In this document: piece by piece, positions 1-8,047 of the stretch
How the letters are laid out: each line of letters opens with the position of its first letter
Position numbering within the stretch: the stretch's first letter is position 1
DNA from: Streptomyces sp. HNM0575
GTDB lineage: Bacteria; Actinomycetota; Actinomycetes; Streptomycetales; Streptomycetaceae
Reading direction: 5' to 3'
NCBI RefSeq assembly: GCF_012726265.1
Contig: NZ_JAASAG010000006.1
Span: 372,001 to 436,000, forward strand
DNA: 64,000 nt
Program-made: the position numbers and the translations under genes
Notes under the pieces: generated by a model
The model's input: the letters and a program-made list of their open reading frames with translations, nothing else
What the model was told of the DNA's origin: nothing
Database searches by the model: none

Positions 1-369
1 CCGTACGCCGGGGTGGCGCTCGGCCAGCGTCGCCAGGACGGGCGGCACCAGCGTCCCCGCCAGGGTCGCCAGCACACCCACGGTGAGGTCGGCGGTGAGG
101 GTCTCCCGCGCCTGCTCCAGCGCTATCCGTGCGCGTTCCTCGGCGGCCAGGACCTCTCCGGCGTGCTGTGCCAGCACCCGCCCGATCTCGGTCAGCCGCA
201 CGCGGCGCCCGACGTGCTCCAGCAGCGCCACGCCCACCTCGCGCTCCAGCGCGGCCAGTTGCTGTGAGACGGCCGAGGGCGTGTAGTGCAGCGCCTCGGC
301 CGCCTCGGTCATGGTGCCGCAGCGGGAGAGCTCCCGGAGCATCCGCAGCCGGTGCAGGGACAGTTCCAT
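1..369 (-). CDS. LysR-family transcriptional regulator, partial (N-terminal 123 residues)
   Basis: The gene runs off the left edge, so only the first 123 residues are visible. They contain the typical LysR winged helix-turn-helix at about residues 3-62 (AAEALHYTPSAVSQQLAALE), the coiled linker helix and the beginning of the effector-binding domain. The ATG at 369 gives the canonical LysR N-terminus MELSLHRLRML. It is divergent from the M24 hydrolase gene at 669, the usual layout for a LysR regulator and its target, so control of the 669-4688 genes is a reasonable inference. The ligand cannot be read from this part. Confidence 0.85.
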   Translation of the reverse strand, partial: MELSLHRLRMLRELSRCGTMTEAAEALHYTPSAVSQQLAALEREVGVALLEHVGRRVRLTEIGRVLAQHAGEVLAAEERARIALEQARETLTADLTVGVLATLAGTLVPPVLATLAERHPGVR

Positions 370-563
370 TAACCGGATCTAAAGGGATGGCTGAAGGACT
401 TGTCGATGGACGTGAAGAAAGTCCGCGGACCACACTGCCCGCAGAGCGATCAGCAAGGGCTCCTGGCCGCCTCCGTCCGGGGATGCGCGAACTCCCCGTC
501 GTGAACGGGCGGTTCCCGCTCCTTCGACCGGGTCACGGCATCACCGCACGGCGACGGCGACGC

Positions 564-614
564 GTCACGTCACGTCACGTCACGGCAGGGCAGCGCACGG
601 CACGGCACGGCACG
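564..614. repeat. Pentanucleotide tandem repeats in the lysR/M24 intergenic region
   Basis: Within the roughly 300-bp divergent intergenic region (370-668) there are four perfect copies of GTCAC (564-583) followed after 11 bp by four perfect copies of GCACG (595-614). The rest of the region holds no gene I can support; a GGAAG ribosome-binding site lies just ahead of 669. The repeats may be simple slippage products, or they could affect promoter spacing. Confidence 0.7.
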
Positions 615-668
615 GGCAGCGTCACGCAGCGAGGACCGGGGAAGTCCCTCCGTCAGGAAGGCAGTTGC

Positions 669-1919
669 ATGGGCGGCGTAGAGCACGGTGTACACAGCCC
701 CGACGTCACCGGGCTCGGCGGCGCCCCGCCGCCGAGCTGGCTGACCGAACGCAGCGCGGAGGCGATACGGGCCGCCGAGGGGCCCGCCTTCGAAGCGGCC
801 GAGTACGAGGCGCGGTTGAGCGGGCTGCGCGCCCGCATGTCACGGCTGCCGCTCGACGCGATGCTGGTGTTCCGGCCCTCCAGCGTGGAGTACCTGTGCG
901 GCTTCCACACCGCCGAGACCGCTCCGCAGCCCCTGCTGGTCACGCAGTCGGACACCCACCTCTACATCCCGGATCTGGAGGTCGGCAGGGCGCTGGCCAG
1001 CTCGCTCGCCGGGAACATCCACTACTGCGGCTACGCGGACGCGCTCCGCGGCCTCGAACTCTTCCTCCAGCACGCGGCGTCGGTGCTGCCCGCACGCGCC
1101 CGGGTGGGCGTCGAGACCGGACATCCCTCCACACCGCCCCGGGCGCTGGACATCCTCGGCGGGCACGGACTGGTGGCGGTGGAGCCCGGCTACCTCGTCG
1201 AGCGTGCCCGCCTGGTGCTCTCCGCCGCCGAGTTGCGCCGGGTCGAGGAGGCGGCCGTGGTGACGCAGCGGGGCGTGGACGCGGGAGTGGCCGCGGCCCG
1301 GGTCCCCGGCGCCACCGACTCCTCGGTGGCGGCCGCGATCGCCGCGGCGCTGTACACCGAGGCCGACTCGCCCTCCGCCTGGGGCCCCGTCGTCGCCACC
1401 GGGCAGCGGGGCGGCATACCCCACTCCAGCTGGGTGGGACGGCAGTTGGGGAGCGGACCGACCTTCATGGAGTTCGCCGGCACGCGCTCGCGCTACCACG
1501 CCCCGGTGATGCGCACCGTGGTACGGGACGGGCCGCTGGGCGCCGCCGGCCGGCGGCTGGCCGAACTCGCACGTACCGCGGTGGCGGCCGTGCTGGAGAC
1601 CGCCGCTGAGGGCGTCACCGCTGCGCACGTCGCCACCGAGGCGGCGAAGGCGCTGGGGCGGCTCCCCGGCGACGTGATGTTCCACCAGCTCTTCGGATAT
1701 CCCGTCGGCCTGGCCCACAAGCCCCACTGGATGGACGGCGCGCCCTTCTACATCACCCCCGACAACCACGAACCCCTGGTGAGCGGAATGGTGTTCCACA
1801 TCCCCGGCTCCTTCCGCTCCTTCGGCGACTCCGGAGTGGGGCTGAGCCAGACCTTCGTCGTGGAGCGGCACGGCACCCGCACGCTCACCCACGGCGCCGC
1901 CGACACCATCGAGATCTGA
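669..1919 (+). CDS. Creatinase/ectoine hydrolase (DoeA)-like M24-family hydrolase
   Basis: The 416-residue protein has the two-domain M24B layout: a creatinase N-terminal domain at about 60-190 and a pita-bread catalytic domain at about 200-410. The segment at 267-284 reads MEFAGTRSRYHAPVMRTV, where metal-dependent prolidases have two Asp ligands; here these are Glu and Ala beside a YH pair. That pattern is typical of creatinase and ectoine-hydrolase relatives, which hydrolyse C-N bonds without the dimetal centre, so I prefer that subgroup to Xaa-Pro dipeptidase. The ATG at 669 is preceded by AGGAAG; an upstream open extension has no homology. The neighbouring permease and DadA-like oxidase suggest that it releases an amino or imino acid. 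Confidence 0.75.
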   Translation: MGGVEHGVHSPDVTGLGGAPPPSWLTERSAEAIRAAEGPAFEAAEYEARLSGLRARMSRLPLDAMLVFRPSSVEYLCGFHTAETAPQPLLVTQSDTHLYIPDLEVGRALASSLAGNIHYCGYADALRGLELFLQHAASVLPARARVGVETGHPSTPPRALDILGGHGLVAVEPGYLVERARLVLSAAELRRVEEAAVVTQRGVDAGVAAARVPGATDSSVAAAIAAALYTEADSPSAWGPVVATGQRGGIPHSSWVGRQLGSGPTFMEFAGTRSRYHAPVMRTVVRDGPLGAAGRRLAELARTAVAAVLETAAEGVTAAHVATEAAKALGRLPGDVMFHQLFGYPVGLAHKPHWMDGAPFYITPDNHEPLVSGMVFHIPGSFRSFGDSGVGLSQTFVVERHGTRTLTHGAADTIEI

Positions 1920-2020
1920 ACGATCCGAACGATCCGAACCCCGCACGGCGCACGACCTGAACCGTCCCGGCACGCGGGCCACGGCTCCCGGAACTCCCTC
2001 CCGGAGAGGAAGCGATCAGG

Positions 2021-3325
2021 ATGAGCGAACTACTGGAATCAGGCGGGCAGCCGACGGCCGACCGCGCGGTGCAGCGGCGCGCGGTGACGGCCGCGATGAT
2101 CGGAAACGCCACCGAGTGGTACGACTACGCGACGTACGGCTATCTCGCCGTGGTGCTGGGGAAGGTGTTCTTCCCGCAGTCGGAGCCGGGCCTCTCGCTC
2201 CTCGCCTCCTTCGCGACCTTCGCGCTGGCCTTCGCGATCCGCCCGGTGGGCGCCTTCGTGCTGGGACCGCTGAACGACAGGATCGGCCGCAAGAGGACGA
2301 TCGCTCTGACCATCCTCACCATGGCGGGAGCCACGTTCGCCATCGGCCTGCTGCCCGGCTACGGGACGGCCGGCGTGTTCGCGCCCCTCGCCCTGGTGCT
2401 GGCCCGGCTCGTACAGGGCTTCGCGGTCGGCGGCGAATACGGCGGCGCCTCGACCTTCGTCGTGGAGTACGCCCCCGACAAGCGCCGCGGCTTCTGGGCG
2501 AGCTGGCTGGAGTGCGGGGCCCTCGGCGGCTTCCTGCTGGCCTCCGCCCTGACCACCGCCCTCACCTACGGGCTGTCCGAGGCGGCGATGGAGTCCTGGG
2601 GCTGGCGGATCCCGTTCCTGGCCGCCCTGCCGCTCGGCACCATCGGGCTCTATCTGCGGATACGCCTGACGGACACCCCGAGTTTCCGTGCGCTGGAGGA
2701 AGAGGAGGCCAGGCCCAGCGCCCCCGTACGGGAAGCGCTCACCGGCCATCGGCTGCGGTTGCTCATCTGCGGCGGCCTCGTCATCTGCTCCAGCATCGGC
2801 ACCTACGTGCTGCTCACCTATCTGCCCAGCTATCTCTCCGAGGAGCTGGGGATGACCTCGGCCACCTCGCAGGTGCTGGTGTTCGTCGCCGGCGCGCTGC
2901 TCACCGCGGGCATCCCCTTCGCGGGAATCCTCTCCGACCGCGTCGGACGCAAGCGCATGCTGGCGGGGGCTGCCATCGCCTACGTCGTACTGGCCTTCCC
3001 CGCCTTCCAGTTGATCCAGCGGGCCGACAGCGTCAGCGCCCTCGCCGGAATCGTGATCCTCACCCTCTGCCACATCCCGATCCTTGGGACGACCACCGCC
3101 ACCCTGCCCGCGCTGTTCCCCGCCCGGGTGCGCGGGACCGGGGTGGCCATCGGCTACAACATCTCGTTCGCGGTCTTCGGCGGCACGGCACCGCTGTTGA
3201 TGACCTTCGTGGTCGGCAGGACGGGAAACCTGGACATGCCCGCCTTCTACCTCGTGCTCGTGGCGCTGATCACGCTGGTTCCGGTGCTGGCGATGCCGGA
3301 GACCGCACGCAAACCCCTCGACTGA
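2021..3325 (+). CDS. MHS-family MFS symporter (ProP/KgtP-like)
   Basis: The 434-residue protein has the metabolite:H+ symporter signature: an N-terminal GNATEWYDYATYG segment (residues 28-40), the loop 2-3 motif GPLNDRIGRKRT (about 86-97) and its C-terminal counterpart SDRVGRKRM (about 306). Twelve membrane segments are expected. MHS members import betaines, proline, ectoine, alpha-ketoglutarate or similar small zwitterions or acids. GGAGAGGAAG precedes the ATG. It lies 101 bp after the M24 hydrolase and is likely co-transcribed with it, so it probably imports that enzyme's substrate. Confidence 0.85.
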   Translation: MSELLESGGQPTADRAVQRRAVTAAMIGNATEWYDYATYGYLAVVLGKVFFPQSEPGLSLLASFATFALAFAIRPVGAFVLGPLNDRIGRKRTIALTILTMAGATFAIGLLPGYGTAGVFAPLALVLARLVQGFAVGGEYGGASTFVVEYAPDKRRGFWASWLECGALGGFLLASALTTALTYGLSEAAMESWGWRIPFLAALPLGTIGLYLRIRLTDTPSFRALEEEEARPSAPVREALTGHRLRLLICGGLVICSSIGTYVLLTYLPSYLSEELGMTSATSQVLVFVAGALLTAGIPFAGILSDRVGRKRMLAGAAIAYVVLAFPAFQLIQRADSVSALAGIVILTLCHIPILGTTTATLPALFPARVRGTGVAIGYNISFAVFGGTAPLLMTFVVGRTGNLDMPAFYLVLVALITLVPVLAMPETARKPLD

Positions 3326-3404
3326 CAGCCCCTCGACTGACGGCCCTCGAAGTGGCCGTCCGCCGCCGCGAATCCGTACCGCTCCCATCCGAGAGGAGTC
3401 CGAG

Positions 3405-4688
3405 GTGATCACCATCGGGCGAGGCACCGCCCCCGGACACGTCGCCGTCGTCGGTGCCGGAATGGCCGGAATTTCCACCGCATGGTTCCTCCAGCAACAG
3501 GGCGTGCGGGTCACGGTGCTGGACCGTACGGGAGTCGCCGCCGGGTCGTCCTGGGGGAACGCGGGCATGCTGAACCCCGCCTTCACCGTGCCGCTGCCGG
3601 AACCCTCGGTGCTGCGCTACGGCCTCAGGTCGCTCCTCGACCGCTCCTCCCCGGTCTCCATACCGCCCGCGGTGGACAGGCAACTGTGGGCGTTCCTCCT
3701 GACGTTCGCGCGGAACTGCACCGCCGCTCGGTGGCGGCGCGCGATGGAGGTGTTCAACGAGCTCAACCGCGCCAGCCTCACGGCGTACGAACAGCTCGCC
3801 GAGGCCGGTGTGGAAGCGCCCGTGAAGAGCGCCGACCCGCTCGTCATCGCATGCCGCGACCGGCACGAACAGCAGCACGTACTGGAGGAGTTCGCGCACG
3901 TCCGTGAGAGCGGCGGCGACGAAGCCTCCTTCGAGACCGTCTCCGGCGCGGAGCTGCGCGCCCTCGAACCCGTGCTCAGTGCCGAAGTGCGCACCGGCGT
4001 CCGCGTGTACGGGCAGCGGTTCATCAACCCGCCCGAGTTCATGCGCATCCTCGCGGAAGCGGTGCGCGGCGGCGGAGGAGAGATCGTCGGGGACCACCCC
4101 GTTGACAGGGTCGTCGATCTCGGTCCCGACGGCGTCGAGTTGGTGCCCTCACCCTCCGCGCCGGCGAAGGGCGTGGTGCGTGCCGACGCGGTCGTACTCG
4201 CCGGCGGCGCCTGGCTGAACCGCCTGGCGCGGCCGTTCGGCGTACGGATGCGCGTCCAGGCGGGCCGTGGCTACAGCTTCACCGTGCGGCCCCGGGACAT
4301 GCCCGTGCGCCCGATCTACCTGCCGGGCCCGCGCGTCGCCTGCACTCCCCTGGGAGACCGGTTCCGCATCACGGGAAGCATGGAGTTCCGCGCCCCGGAC
4401 GCCCCGCTGGACCCGCGGCGCGTACGGACCATCGTCGAATCCGCACGTCCGATGTTCAGCGGCATCGACTTCAGCGACCGTCACGAGGAATGGGTGGGCT
4501 CCCGCCCCTGCACCCCGGACGGCCTGCCGCTGGTCGGACGCAGCCGCTCGCCCCGCGTGCACATCGCCGGAGGGCACGGAATGTGGGGCATGGTGCTCGG
4601 ACCTCTCACCGGCAGAATGCTCGCCGACGCCGTCACCGGCAACGGCGAACCGCATCCGCTGCTGCGCCGCCTCGACCCGCTGCGCTGA
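3405..4688 (+). CDS. FAD-dependent amino-acid oxidoreductase, DadA-like (DAO superfamily)
   Basis: The 427-residue protein opens with a Rossmann FAD-binding motif (VAVVGAGMAGISTAWFLQQQ, about 10-29) followed by GSSWGNAGMLNP, the segment typical of D-amino-acid dehydrogenase DadA and glycine-oxidase relatives. The C-terminal GxGH motif (IAGGHGMWGMVLGP, about 387-400) completes the FAD site. These flavoenzymes oxidise D-amino or secondary amino acids to keto or imino acids. The GTG at 3405 follows GAGAGGAG. It is the third gene of the 669-4688 unit and probably handles the amine product of the M24 hydrolase. Confidence 0.8.
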   Translation: MITIGRGTAPGHVAVVGAGMAGISTAWFLQQQGVRVTVLDRTGVAAGSSWGNAGMLNPAFTVPLPEPSVLRYGLRSLLDRSSPVSIPPAVDRQLWAFLLTFARNCTAARWRRAMEVFNELNRASLTAYEQLAEAGVEAPVKSADPLVIACRDRHEQQHVLEEFAHVRESGGDEASFETVSGAELRALEPVLSAEVRTGVRVYGQRFINPPEFMRILAEAVRGGGGEIVGDHPVDRVVDLGPDGVELVPSPSAPAKGVVRADAVVLAGGAWLNRLARPFGVRMRVQAGRGYSFTVRPRDMPVRPIYLPGPRVACTPLGDRFRITGSMEFRAPDAPLDPRRVRTIVESARPMFSGIDFSDRHEEWVGSRPCTPDGLPLVGRSRSPRVHIAGGHGMWGMVLGPLTGRMLADAVTGNGEPHPLLRRLDPLR

Positions 4689-4690
4689 AC

Positions 4691-4709
4691 GCCCCCGGCC
4701 CCCGGGGGC
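4691..4709. terminator. Stem-loop between convergent genes
   Basis: GCCCCCGG (4691-4698) and CCGGGGGC (4702-4709) are perfect 8-bp arms around a 3-nt loop. It lies directly after the DadA-like stop and just beyond the convergent IclR stop at 4729, so it could terminate both transcripts. There is no U-tract, as is usual in these genomes. Confidence 0.6.
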
Positions 4710-4728
4710 CTCTCCGGGCAGGCTCCGA

Positions 4729-5517
4729 TCAGCCCGGAAGCGCGCTCGCGGCGCTGCTCGACGCACCGGCCCGCAGCCTGCCCTCGATCTCGGCCGCAGC
4801 GGAACGCAGCGGCTCCGCCAGGGAGTTCAGCGACTCCAGCGGCCAGCGGTAGGCGGGCAGCGTCAGGTTCACATACGCCAGGTCCCTGCCCGCCCGGTCG
4901 CGTATCGCCGCACTGATGCCGCACCACTCCTCGCGGTGCTCCATGTGGTTCACGGCGATGCCCGTGCGCCGGCACTCGGCGAGCTGGTCGCGCAGGGTCT
5001 CCGGGTCGGTGATCGTGTGCGGGGTGGCGCGCGTCAGGGGGCGCTCCGGGTCCAGGTATCCGGCCAGCTCGTCCTCGGGGAGCGAGGCGAGGTAGAGCTT
5101 GCCCACCGACCCGCAGTGCAGGGGCACTTCGAGTCCGGCGAGGTCGACGTGGAGGGCGCTCGACGGCCGCGCGTGATCGAGTACGACGAGCGTGCCGCGG
5201 CTGGCGATCTCCAGAAACGCGCTGCCGTCGGTCTCGGCGGCGAGCCGCTCCAGCGTCGGGCGGCTGCGGCGCACCAGGGACGAGGCGTCCGTGGCCATCG
5301 ACAGTCGCACGGTGCCGTAGGCGACGTGATAGCGCCCGGTGTGCGGGTCCCGCTCGACGAGATCGAAGTGTTCGAGGGTGCTCAACAGCCGCCAGGCGGT
5401 TGCCCGGTTGACGCTGGCCCGCTGCGCGATCTCCGGAGCGGTGGGCGGCTCCTTGCTCGCCGCGATCTCCTCGAGCAGCAGCAACGCCCGCTCGACGGAC
5501 TGCACGCGGTCGCTCAC
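4729..5517 (-). CDS. IclR-family transcriptional regulator
   Basis: The 262-residue protein has an N-terminal winged helix-turn-helix (residues 4-60; APEIAQRASVNRATAWRLLS) and a C-terminal IclR effector domain (about 75-250) with the family's HCGSVGKLYLA and AAIRDRAG segments. The GTG at 5517 starts a standard IclR N-terminus. It is divergent from the enolase-superfamily gene at 5612, with a long palindrome between them, so it probably controls the 5612-13594 operon and itself. IclR proteins of this kind often act as substrate-inducible repressors of catabolic genes. Confidence 0.88.
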   Translation of the reverse strand: MSDRVQSVERALLLLEEIAASKEPPTAPEIAQRASVNRATAWRLLSTLEHFDLVERDPHTGRYHVAYGTVRLSMATDASSLVRRSRPTLERLAAETDGSAFLEIASRGTLVVLDHARPSSALHVDLAGLEVPLHCGSVGKLYLASLPEDELAGYLDPERPLTRATPHTITDPETLRDQLAECRRTGIAVNHMEHREEWCGISAAIRDRAGRDLAYVNLTLPAYRWPLESLNSLAEPLRSAAAEIEGRLRAGASSSAASALPG

Positions 5518-5552
5518 CAGCGCCTCCCCAGGGCTTCCCCAATTCTCAGTGC

Positions 5553-5588
5553 GCTGCTATGTTGCAACGCCTGTTGCACGATAGCAGC
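5553..5588. promoter_or_regulatory. Probable IclR operator palindrome
   Basis: Perfect outer arms GCTGCTAT (5553-5560) and ATAGCAGC (5581-5588) enclose a 20-bp core that itself contains the palindrome GTTGCAAC (5561-5568) and a second TTGCA (5573-5577). It lies 35 bp upstream of the iclR start and 23 bp upstream of the divergent operon start. TTGCA-containing palindromes are common in IclR-family operators. The sequence is seen directly; the assignment to this regulator is inferred from position. Confidence 0.65.
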
Positions 5589-5611
5589 ACCGCTGGAGAG
5601 GGGAGGACGGT

Positions 5612-6814
5612 ATGCGAATAGCGGGAATCCGGAGCAGAGTCGTCCAACTCCCCCTCGACAGGCCCTTCCAGCCGGCCTGGGGGCGCGGCCGGGTGCAGCG
5701 CTCACTCGTCCTCGTCCTGCTCGAAGTGGGCACGGACGACGGCCTGGTCGGCCACGGCGCGGCTCACGGCGGCCTCGAAGCAGCCGTCGCGCTCGACCGC
5801 TTCGTCACACCGCACCTGCTCGGGCAGGACCCGGCACAGGTCGACAGGCTGGCGGCCGTCATCAGGGACGCCGAGATCCTGGGACCGCCGCCGTACTGTA
5901 TGGAGATCCCGCTGTGGGACATCCTCGGCAAGGCGGCGGGGATGCCCGTCCACAGGCTGTGGGGCGGGGCCGGCGACCGGGTACGGGCCTACTGCTCCAC
6001 CGGCGAACTGCGCCCGGCGCGGCAGCGCGCCGAGGACGTCGCGGCGCTCGCCGACGCGGGCTTCACCGCGGTCAAGCTGCGCTTCCACCACGACGATCCG
6101 CGCGAGGACCTCGCCGTGGCCGAGGCCGTACGCGAGAAGGCCGGCGACCGGATCGAGCTCATGGCCGACGCGAACCAGGCCGGCGCCGACCCCGGCACGG
6201 GCGGGCACCGGGTGTGGGACTTCCGTACGGCTCTGGGCGTCGCCCGCGAGCTCGAACGGCTCGGTTTCCACTGGCTGGAGGAGCCGCTGCCGCGGCACGA
6301 CCTCGACGGGCTGTCGAGGCTGCGCGACAGGCTGGAGACGATCAAGCTGGCCGGCGGCGAGGACAACCACGGGCTGCACGAGTTCCGCCTGCTGCTGGAG
6401 CGCGGCTGCTTCGACGTCCTGCAACCCGACGCCGTGAAGTCCGAGACCGCGTCGGCGATACGCAAGCTCGCCGCGTTCGCCGAACTGGGCGGCGTCGACG
6501 TCGTGCCGCACACCTGGGGCAACGGCCTGGGCATGCTCGTACACCTGCACCTGGCGGCCTCGCTGACCAACTGCGGCTATCTCGAGTTCCCGCACGACCC
6601 GCCGAGCGGGCTCACCGCCTCCGCACGCGACCGGATGCTCACCGAGCCGGTGACGGTCGACGAGGAGGGCTTCGTCCAGGTACCGCAGCGGCCCGGCTTC
6701 GGATTCGTCCTCGACGAGGAGCGGATCGCGCACCACACCGTCCACGTCATCGAACAGGGCGACTGCGGCTTCGCCAGGGAAGACCGCGGCGTCTCCAAAG
6801 GAAGTGCCACTTGA
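5612..6814 (+). CDS. Enolase-superfamily sugar-acid dehydratase/racemase (mandelate racemase subgroup)
   Basis: The 400-residue protein has the MR/MLE capping domain (1-120) and TIM barrel. Visible catalytic elements are a K-x-R motif (VKLRF, about 154), metal ligands at MADANQ (about 184), WLEEPL (about 221) and GGED (about 248), and the general-base His in PHTWGNG (about 300), which places it in the mandelate-racemase subgroup with acid-sugar dehydratases and betaine or amino-acid epimerases. The substrate cannot be assigned. GGAGAGGGGAGGA precedes the ATG. Its TGA overlaps the TTG start of the next gene by 4 nt. Confidence 0.8.
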   Translation: MRIAGIRSRVVQLPLDRPFQPAWGRGRVQRSLVLVLLEVGTDDGLVGHGAAHGGLEAAVALDRFVTPHLLGQDPAQVDRLAAVIRDAEILGPPPYCMEIPLWDILGKAAGMPVHRLWGGAGDRVRAYCSTGELRPARQRAEDVAALADAGFTAVKLRFHHDDPREDLAVAEAVREKAGDRIELMADANQAGADPGTGGHRVWDFRTALGVARELERLGFHWLEEPLPRHDLDGLSRLRDRLETIKLAGGEDNHGLHEFRLLLERGCFDVLQPDAVKSETASAIRKLAAFAELGGVDVVPHTWGNGLGMLVHLHLAASLTNCGYLEFPHDPPSGLTASARDRMLTEPVTVDEEGFVQVPQRPGFGFVLDEERIAHHTVHVIEQGDCGFAREDRGVSKGSAT

Positions 6815-8037
6815 AGATCAACGCGGCCGTGCTGACCGGCCCCGGCGAGGGCTTCGAGATCGACGAGCTGGAACTGGCCCCTCCGCAGCGGGGAGAGGTG
6901 CTGGTCGAGATCGCCGCCAGCGGACTGTGCGCCAGCGACCTCAACGTCGTCGACGCCAAACGCTCGCTCGTGCCCTTCCCCGCGGTGATCGGGCACGAGG
7001 CGTCCGGGACCGTCGTGGAGACCGGACCCGGCGTGACCAGGCTGAAGGTCGGCGACCCGGTGGTGATGTCCATCGTCCCCTCCTGCGGCGGCTGCGCGTC
7101 CTGCCGGCGCGGACGGCCCAACTACTGCGTGGTCGCCGGGGATTGCATGAGCACGGGCAGTCTGCTCGACGGCACGAGCCGGCTGTCCCGTAACGGCGAG
7201 CGGATCAACCACTTCCTCACGGTCTCCTCCTTCGCCGAGTACGCCGTCGTGCCCGAGTCCGGCGCCGTCGCGGTGCACCCCGACATGCCACTGGACCGGG
7301 CCGCCCTCATCAGCTGCGCGGTGCTCACCGGCTTCGGAGCGGTCCACAACACCGCGCGCGTACGGCCCGGTTCGCGGGTGGCGGTCTTCGGATGCGGCGG
7401 CGTCGGCCTCAACGTCGTGCAGGGCGCCCGCATCGCCGGGGCGTCGCGGATCGTCGCCGTCGACGTGAGCGCCGACAAGCTCCAACTCGCCGGACGGCTC
7501 GGCGCGACCGATCTCGTGGACGCCCGCGAGCAGGACCCGGTGGCCGCCGTCCGCGACCTCGCCGACGGCGTCGACTTCGCCTTCGAGGCGCTCGGCCGCG
7601 AAGAGACCGTGCAGCAGGCCTGGAACTCGCTGGACGCACACGGCGAAGCCGTCGTCGTCGGCCTGATGAGGAACGGCGCGACCCTCACCCTCGACGCCGG
7701 GCGCCTCGTCAACGAACAGGCCATCAGGGGCTGCTACTTCGGCTCGTCGCACCTGATGCGGGACGTGCCCGCGCTGGTCGACCGCTATCTCGCGGGCGAG
7801 CTTCTCCTCGACGACCTCATCAGCCACCGCGTCGGACTCGACGGGCTCGACGCGGCGTTCGACCGGCTGCGTGCGGGCGAGGGAGCCCGCAGCGTTCTCG
7901 TCTTCGACGGCTCCGAGGGTTCCGACGGGTCCGAGGGGGCCGAGGGTTCCGAGGGTTCCGACGGGTCCGAGGGGGCCGACGTCGGGACCGCGGCGGCCCC
8001 GACGACCGACGACGCACGATCCGCCCGAACCGACTGA
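6811..8037 (+). CDS. Zinc-dependent alcohol dehydrogenase (MDR superfamily)
   Basis: The 408-residue protein has the catalytic-zinc GHE motif (VIGHEASG, about 60), the four structural-zinc cysteines in CGGCASCRRGRPNYC (about 92-106) and the NAD site FGCGGVGLNV (about 193). It resembles class III-type dehydrogenases and likely oxidises an alcohol for the downstream aldehyde dehydrogenase. A TTG start at 6811 is chosen because AAAGGAAG precedes it and TTGA overlaps the previous stop. After the conserved fold ends near residue 365 there is a low-complexity acidic tail of Gly-Ser-Glu/Asp repeats (7905-7980), unusual for the family. Confidence 0.85.
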   Translation: MKINAAVLTGPGEGFEIDELELAPPQRGEVLVEIAASGLCASDLNVVDAKRSLVPFPAVIGHEASGTVVETGPGVTRLKVGDPVVMSIVPSCGGCASCRRGRPNYCVVAGDCMSTGSLLDGTSRLSRNGERINHFLTVSSFAEYAVVPESGAVAVHPDMPLDRAALISCAVLTGFGAVHNTARVRPGSRVAVFGCGGVGLNVVQGARIAGASRIVAVDVSADKLQLAGRLGATDLVDAREQDPVAAVRDLADGVDFAFEALGREETVQQAWNSLDAHGEAVVVGLMRNGATLTLDAGRLVNEQAIRGCYFGSSHLMRDVPALVDRYLAGELLLDDLISHRVGLDGLDAAFDRLRAGEGARSVLVFDGSEGSDGSEGAEGSEGSDGSEGADVGTAAAPTTDDARSARTD

Positions 8038-8047
8038 GGCAGGTGCC

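Noticed and set aside
129..668. N-terminal extension of the M24 hydrolase to 129
   Set aside because: The extension is Arg/Pro-rich, runs antisense through the LysR gene and the tandem repeats, and ATG 669 has its own ribosome-binding site.
4267..8037. A 1256-codon plus-strand frame spanning the DadA-like, iclR and enolase-superfamily genes
   Set aside because: Only its last about 408 codons (from TTG 6811) are real, encoding the zinc alcohol dehydrogenase; the rest is out of frame with or antisense to better-supported genes.
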